From assembly GCA_949126835.1 (NCBI GenBank), contig OX421507.1:15644326-15708325 (forward strand): a stretch of 64,000 nt of DNA. The letters are read 5' to 3'. Below, in pieces: positions 59,476 to 64,000 of the stretch; the stretch's first letter is position 1, and every line of letters begins with the position of its first letter. The DNA is from Anisus vortex. Lineage: Eukaryota; Mollusca; Gastropoda; Planorbidae. The notes beneath the pieces were generated by a model. That model did not search any database. It was not told the origin of the DNA and saw only the letters and a program-made list of their open reading frames with translations. A program made the translations under genes and the position numbers.

Positions 59476-60544
59476 GGCTGCCCACATGTTAGTCTCCAAT
59501 CGAAATTTTACCACAGTAAAATCCAACATCAAGTCACAGAAGTTTAAAAAAGAAAAACAAACTCCGTACTGCTCCTGTTTGTATCAACTGTGCATCTCGA
59601 ACCAGTTATTTCCCGCCGCTCATGGTGCCCCAAAATAACACACACACCCATGCAACAAATCTAAGTTTTTGTTTTTAATAAAGAAATGGTGACGATATAG
59701 TTAATCCATTCCTGATAGAATGAAAACAAATGCAAACACCAGATAAAACGGTATGGCATCAAATCAAAGCTTCTGTATGTAACGCACGGGTTTTGTTGTG
59801 TTGTTTATTTTTAAAATATGAGTCGAACGAAAGACTTCGATTTGCCAAACTGGCAGCTCTCACGTGTACAAACCAGACAGTGTTTTGTGGAACATTTTTC
59901 GATATCCACCTGACAGTAGAAGAAAAATCCACAAAGGAGGTTGGGGGGGGGGGGGGGGAGGGGAATAATGACGGATAATTTTCCCTCCATTTTCATTCAC
60001 ATGCATACGGTCATGACAAAAAAATTGTTTCTCCTTTAATTCTGGTGTTCTCTCTCTCTCATTCACTCTCTCCATCAGCACGAGTATTTACAATGTTTTG
60101 TTTTATAGTTGATTCGGTTAAAGACAACGTTTTGTTTTTGGAAGAACAAGAAAAAAAAAAGGAAAAAATAATACTTTGTTTAAAAGCAATACCGTTTAAA
60201 CGGCATAGATTTTTTTTTTTTTTTTTTTTATTTTTTTAGTAAAGAAAATTGATTTTAGCATTTTCTTTCTTTGGTTTTATCTTAGTGTTCTCGCTGTTTG
60301 TTGTTTTAAGATTTGAAAAAATGTTAGCTTTTACTTTTACGGATGTTATTGTGTCTGATGTTGTGAACTGAATGTTGTCAAAATATTGCTAACAAACATC
60401 AAAATTGATGAAACAAAAACATCTTCTCGAAAACCAATTAAAAAACAAAACAATATAACAAAAAACAACAACAAGCGATACTAAACTTGTAAAACTTAAC
60501 ATGAATATACGATTTTAACAATGCATTACATGTATTAGTAAACA

Positions 60545-60883
60545 ATGGCCTTTCTCCTTTCGTTAGCTTATTTATTTCTAACAGGTTGGGTAGCTGACAC
60601 CAATTCCAAACCTTTATGTTTTTGGATGCCAAGAAAGCACACACCCAAAGGTGGTCCTTCAGTTGGAAACCGAAGGATGAGAAAAGGACACAAGGACGCC
60701 CCCTGTGATCAACTGGAAGAGTTAAGACTACTTAATTTAAAAGAGAAAAGAGAGACTTGCGGTCCAGTCCATTGGTTTAGTTTTGGGATGACGCTGACAG
60801 AGAGAGGGTTGCGTTACACAGAGAACTGTGAAAAATGTTGCCCGCCTAATACGACTTACGGCGCGTCTAGCGGACGAAACTGA
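60545..60883 (+). CDS. Candidate secreted six-cysteine prohormone-like protein, 112 aa
   Basis: Not recognised as any family. The ATG follows AAACA and is followed by GCC, a good Kozak context. Residues 2-16 are strongly hydrophobic (AFLLSLAYLFLTGWV), with a plausible signal cleavage at VAD. The rest is charged and has six cysteines at 25, 54, 72, 95, 98 and 99 (last group CEKCC). Dibasic sites occur at RK30-31, RR43-44, RK46-47 and KR68-69, and there is one N-glycosylation sequon (N102). Cleavage at KR69 would release a four-cysteine C-terminal peptide beginning ETCGPVHW. The frame is intronless, in a region where stops are dense, and ends TGA. It lies antisense to the presumed first intron of the TNF-receptor gene. 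It could be a chance ORF. Confidence 0.4.
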   Translation: MAFLLSLAYLFLTGWVADTNSKPLCFWMPRKHTPKGGPSVGNRRMRKGHKDAPCDQLEELRLLNLKEKRETCGPVHWFSFGMTLTERGLRYTENCEKCCPPNTTYGASSGRN

Positions 60884-61607
60884 ACTAACTGACAGTCTTT
60901 GTCACAAGTCAAATGTCTTGTTCAGGTCACACAGGTTATATACATATATACATATATTTATATTTTTATAAAAAGACATTTTGAGTTTAAAGAGCGCGCT
61001 AATCGAGCAGAAGTGTGACGCCGGTGACCTACATGGGAAGGAAGTACTTTTACGCAACCTGCTCTCCTGCAAATGTTTTGCGTCTGTCTGGTATTGCGTA
61101 AATTATCTTTTTTTTTTAACTTGTCATTGTTTAAAAATCGCAAGGTCAATGGATGAAATAGTTTTCTATATGCCTATTTATATATGTAGATATACAGTAT
61201 TACTGTCAAACCTTGGTTTGCGTCGACTTCGGTTTGCGTCGGTATCGGTTTTCATCGATTTTTGCCACAAATGTATTTCATCGTTTTCGCCGATCTCGTC
61301 GTTTTTTTTCTCTCGTCTAAAGCTCGTCGAGGGCCGAAAGACCAAAAAGTGGCGAGACCTAAGGTAATTATGAAGGGAGTTTTCCAGTTCACACAATAAT
61401 ATCTGCAACTCTCCCCTCCTCGCAGCGTTCCGTACGCTAAGGCGAGTCTACAGAAAGGTAAAATTCCATGTTAAATGTTACTACTGTATTCATCACACAA
61501 GTCCTTGGGCACACAATTTATATGAGTTTCTTCTCGTTTTCTTTATTGTATTAAACAATATTATCTATAACATGTATTGTTGGCATGAATTTGGATTTAC
61601 ATTGAAT

Positions 61608-61800
61608 CTAGTGAGAATAATTGTCTCCGTTTTTTTTCGGATTTTGTCCAGTCTTTTCAAACGGCTTACCGACTAAAACCGATGTTTGACGGTGTATACA
61701 AGTAGGGGCCATGGTGGTGGAGCGGCAGTGTCTTGCATGCCATTCCGATAGTCGGGAGTTTGAATCCCATTTTCTATTTATAAATAAAAGCTCTTCATTC
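61608..61800. mobile_element. SINE head (plus) abutting a LINE coding end (minus)
   Basis: Plus strand: GGTGGTGGAGCGGCAGTGTC and GGGAGTTTGAATCCC, a family A tRNA-like head. Immediately downstream the minus strand encodes FVFPSDIRAWNEE (about 61835-61795), like the SFFPS.I.AWN end of LINE ORF2. This is either a chance junction or a chimeric copy. Confidence 0.5.
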
Positions 61801-61849
61801 CAAGCTCTGATGTCACTTGGAAAGACAAAGGTATTATACAAATCGTATT

Positions 61850-62930
61850 TATTTGATCTTTATGTTTATCTGAGTAGTGTGATGGATTGCTATTGTGTTG
61901 TTATTTTTCAGGTTTCTTCAAACATTGTCTGAAATTTTGGCGAATATTTAGTTTGCCTATTGCCTCGCCCGCCACTAAAGGTGTTGGTTTAGTGATAGAC
62001 AATTACAAATATGACACATGTCATGCTTCAGACTTCAGATAATATATACAAATGTCAATGTAATAAAGTCGCGCAAGGTATTTTAAGCCTGTCATAATAG
62101 GTTTTACTTGTTTATTTTAATTGCGTTTTGTTTGTTGCTGTATTTTTTTTTTCAAATTGTTTTTCCCCGCCGTTGTTGTGGTTTTAATTTGTTTTTTTTT
62201 TAAATTAAATAAAAGATCGCAGACGATTTAACAATGAAAAGGCGTCCATGTTTGAAGTGGCTTGCAAGTAATCGATCTGACATACGTTCTCTGAGACAAA
62301 TCGATTCCATTTTTTGTGTGTGTGCTAATAACAGACAAGCTCGATAATTGCCCTCCCAGTATCAAGTACGAATTATTTTTTTTTATAATGTATTCGCAAT
62401 TTGTTCTTGTTTCCCCTTTTCCTTACTGTTGCTTAATAATTTCACGTCATTCCGAAAATGGCGAAGGGGGTTCGGACAAAATTAATTCGGTCGTGGAAAA
62501 GGGGAAGGGGGGAGAAGGAAAGGGCGGTGAAGACCAAGCAACATGGCTGCCCGGAAGAAGAATGTAAGCGGAAGTGGAGGTTGGTCAATCGGTTTTTTAA
62601 TACAATTCTCTGAGCTTCTTGTTTTTGAAAGTGGACTGATTTGTGGTCAGCCAAGAAACGGAGAAAGGGGGGGGGGATAGACGCGACTTGAATGAGTGCG
62701 GGTAGGCTAGTGGTGCAATGGAAGGAACTAATAGGTGTGTTTATCTTAAAAGACTGAAAGAAGTAAAAAAGAACATTGGAAAATTGTATTTTTGCTCTGG
62801 AACATTTTATTTTTGCTCTTCCAGAACATGTTTCTAAGTTTCGGTGTGGTACGGTATATCTATGTTGTGTTTGTGTTATGTGTGTGTTGTATATAAGGAA
62901 TACACAATAAAGGATACATGCAAAATGTAA
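61850..62930. other. Non-coding stretch, no element recognised
   Basis: Contains the longest frame of the window (minus, 62984-62442, 180 codons). It begins inside a SINE, has no motif and is rejected as a gene. GA-rich and G-run sequence at 62470-62680 keeps that frame open. Confidence 0.45.
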
Positions 62931-62934
62931 AGAC

Positions 62935-63115
62935 GAAGTAAAGTATCCGGTGAGATTGCGTTTAGACGTTTCCGAGACCACCAAAGCTGGGTAGACTTAT
63001 GGACACCCTCTCCCAGGCCCGGGAACAAACCCTAGCCTTCACCAGGATTCGAACCCAGGACCTTCGGTATGCCAGTCGAACGCGCTGCATCTCTGCCACT
63101 GTTCCACTCGATTGG
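62935..63115 (-). mobile_element. tRNA-derived SINE (family A), internally deleted
   Basis: Minus orientation: GTAAAGTATCCGGTGAGATT (tail), then AAAGCTGGGTAGACTTATGG, CCTTCACCAGGATTCGAACC, CAGGACCTTCGGTATGCCAG and GAACGCGCTGC. The central GTGGCC block is missing. The tRNA-like head is the cleanest of the minus copies. Confidence 0.75.
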
Positions 63116-63234
63116 TGGCAATGGCTACTTAAATTTTAATGAAAGATAATTTTTTCTTATTTTAGCTTGCAAATCTTGTTTTACGTCAAAAACATGACAG
63201 TAAAAATAATTTAAAAATGTATCCCATTAAGATA

Positions 63235-63256
63235 ATAATAATAATAATAATAATAT
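63235..63256. repeat. (AAT)n microsatellite
   Basis: Seven to eight AAT/ATA trinucleotides just before GTATAGCGCTGCCAACAAAC, a junction that resembles the end of a dispersed repeat. Confidence 0.9.
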
Positions 63257-63672
63257 TTGTATAGCGCTGCCAACAAACATAATGTAAACTCAGAGCGCGT
63301 TTAACATTTTAAAAAAATCCCAACGGATAGTGAAGCAGCAATTTTTCAGTTTTCGAAGCCAATACAATGACCAACTGCCTCAACTATTGCCGAATTGTAA
63401 GCAAATGCGACGCAGGATTGTAATGCATTACTAAAATGTAATTTATAATTGTATAATAAAATACAACAACTTTAAACTAGAAACTGGAATAAATAATGTA
63501 CAAATTCAAATAAAAATTTCACTTTTGGAACAACTGAAATCAAATTATTTCCCTTTGAATGTACGTAACCTTCTTTTTTCCACCTGCGTCTAAACATCAT
63601 TTATCCAGATTCTAAAAAAAAAAAAAGACAACAACAACAACGCACGTTTCCTTAGATAAGCCAGGTATTTAC

Positions 63673-63744
63673 CATCGTACCTGGGGATATCATGGAACCA
63701 ATCATCACAAGGATATCCAGTTCAATCAAAGGACTGGCTTTCAT
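63673..63744 (-). CDS. Possible signal-peptide exon of the TNF-receptor gene
   Basis: A minus-strand ATG at 63744 opens MKASPLIELDILVMIGSMIS, and the exon ends in ATG/GTAAAT, a good donor in phase 0. The first well-supported receptor exon (56642) starts in phase 0, so joining gives 484 aa. The hydrophobic stretch is interrupted by Glu and Asp, making it a weak signal peptide. The intron would be 7 kb. The true first exon may lie elsewhere or outside the window. Confidence 0.3.
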
Positions 63745-63914
63745 TCCGGAGAGAGAATCAGTGTGGGAGTTAGAGAGAAGGGATCTGATAGAGAGGGATG
63801 GGGAGGGAGGGGGTGCGTAGCAAAAGTGGCTGAAAAGTTTGGGTAACTGTAAAAACATACTTAGTGGTTACCCCCCCCCCCCTTGTACCTCTCCCAGGTC
63901 TGTTTTTGTTCTTC

Positions 63915-63956
63915 TGTGTGTGTGTGCGTGTGTGTGTGTGTGCGTGTGTGTGTATC
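63915..63956. repeat. (GT)n microsatellite
   Basis: About 40 bp of TG/GT dinucleotides with GC interruptions (GTGTGCGTGTG). Confidence 0.95.
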
Positions 63957-64000
63957 GTAATGTTGTGTTTTTTTCATCCTTTCTTTCAAATCTCTAAATT

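Noticed and set aside
62442..62984. Longest frame in the window (minus, 180 codons).
   Set aside because: It begins inside a SINE, has no signal peptide or family motif, no splice-linked neighbours, and is kept open by purine-rich sequence on the plus strand.

Overview
This is animal nuclear DNA: AT-rich, with long introns, GT-AG splice sites and coding exons of 77-369 bp lost in non-coding sequence. It also carries many truncated retrotransposons, tRNA-derived SINEs, minisatellites and pure G/C runs. The SINE families, the dispersed AGGCCT motif and the gene content suggest a mollusc, most likely a heterobranch (pond-snail-type) gastropod. That placement is inference. I rebuilt gene models by hand from splice signals, reading-frame phase and family motifs. 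No cDNA or database search was possible.

Three protein-coding genes are supported. (1) 1-9212, plus strand: the C-terminal half (599 codons plus stop, 10 exons) of a Dispatched-3-like RND/sterol-sensing membrane protein, whose 5' part lies left of the window. (2) 12979-22849, minus strand: a complete 10-exon carotenoid oxygenase (BCO/RPE65 family, 541 aa) with all four iron-binding His, three second-shell Glu and the PDPCK motif. Genes 1 and 2 converge tail to tail across about 3.8 kb. (3) 35751-56642 (perhaps to 63744), minus strand: a TNF-receptor-superfamily protein with cysteine-rich ectodomain, one transmembrane helix, a death domain and an unusual acidic/proline tail. Its signal-peptide exon is uncertain. 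A fourth, weaker candidate at 60545-60883 (+) is an intronless 112-aa secreted, six-cysteine, prohormone-like ORF.

The 22.9-35.7 kb spacer and the introns hold mobile elements. The clearest cases are nested insertions. One non-LTR element (about 25.3-28.3 kb, minus) is split by a complex whose outer ends match the hAT element SPIN ('Space Invaders'); it includes a decayed transposase C-terminus and a 205-bp hAT MITE with a perfect 8-bp target duplication. A second non-LTR copy is split by a 2,043-bp element (19936-21978) with 9-bp inverted repeats, and that element contains a dense cluster of AGGCCT palindromes. A MITE with TGACGTCA in both ends sits in intron 2 of the carotenoid oxygenase gene. 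The TNF-receptor introns carry minisatellites with 16-, 18-, 21- and 34-bp units, and a 28-bp minisatellite abuts a splice acceptor in the DISP3-like gene.
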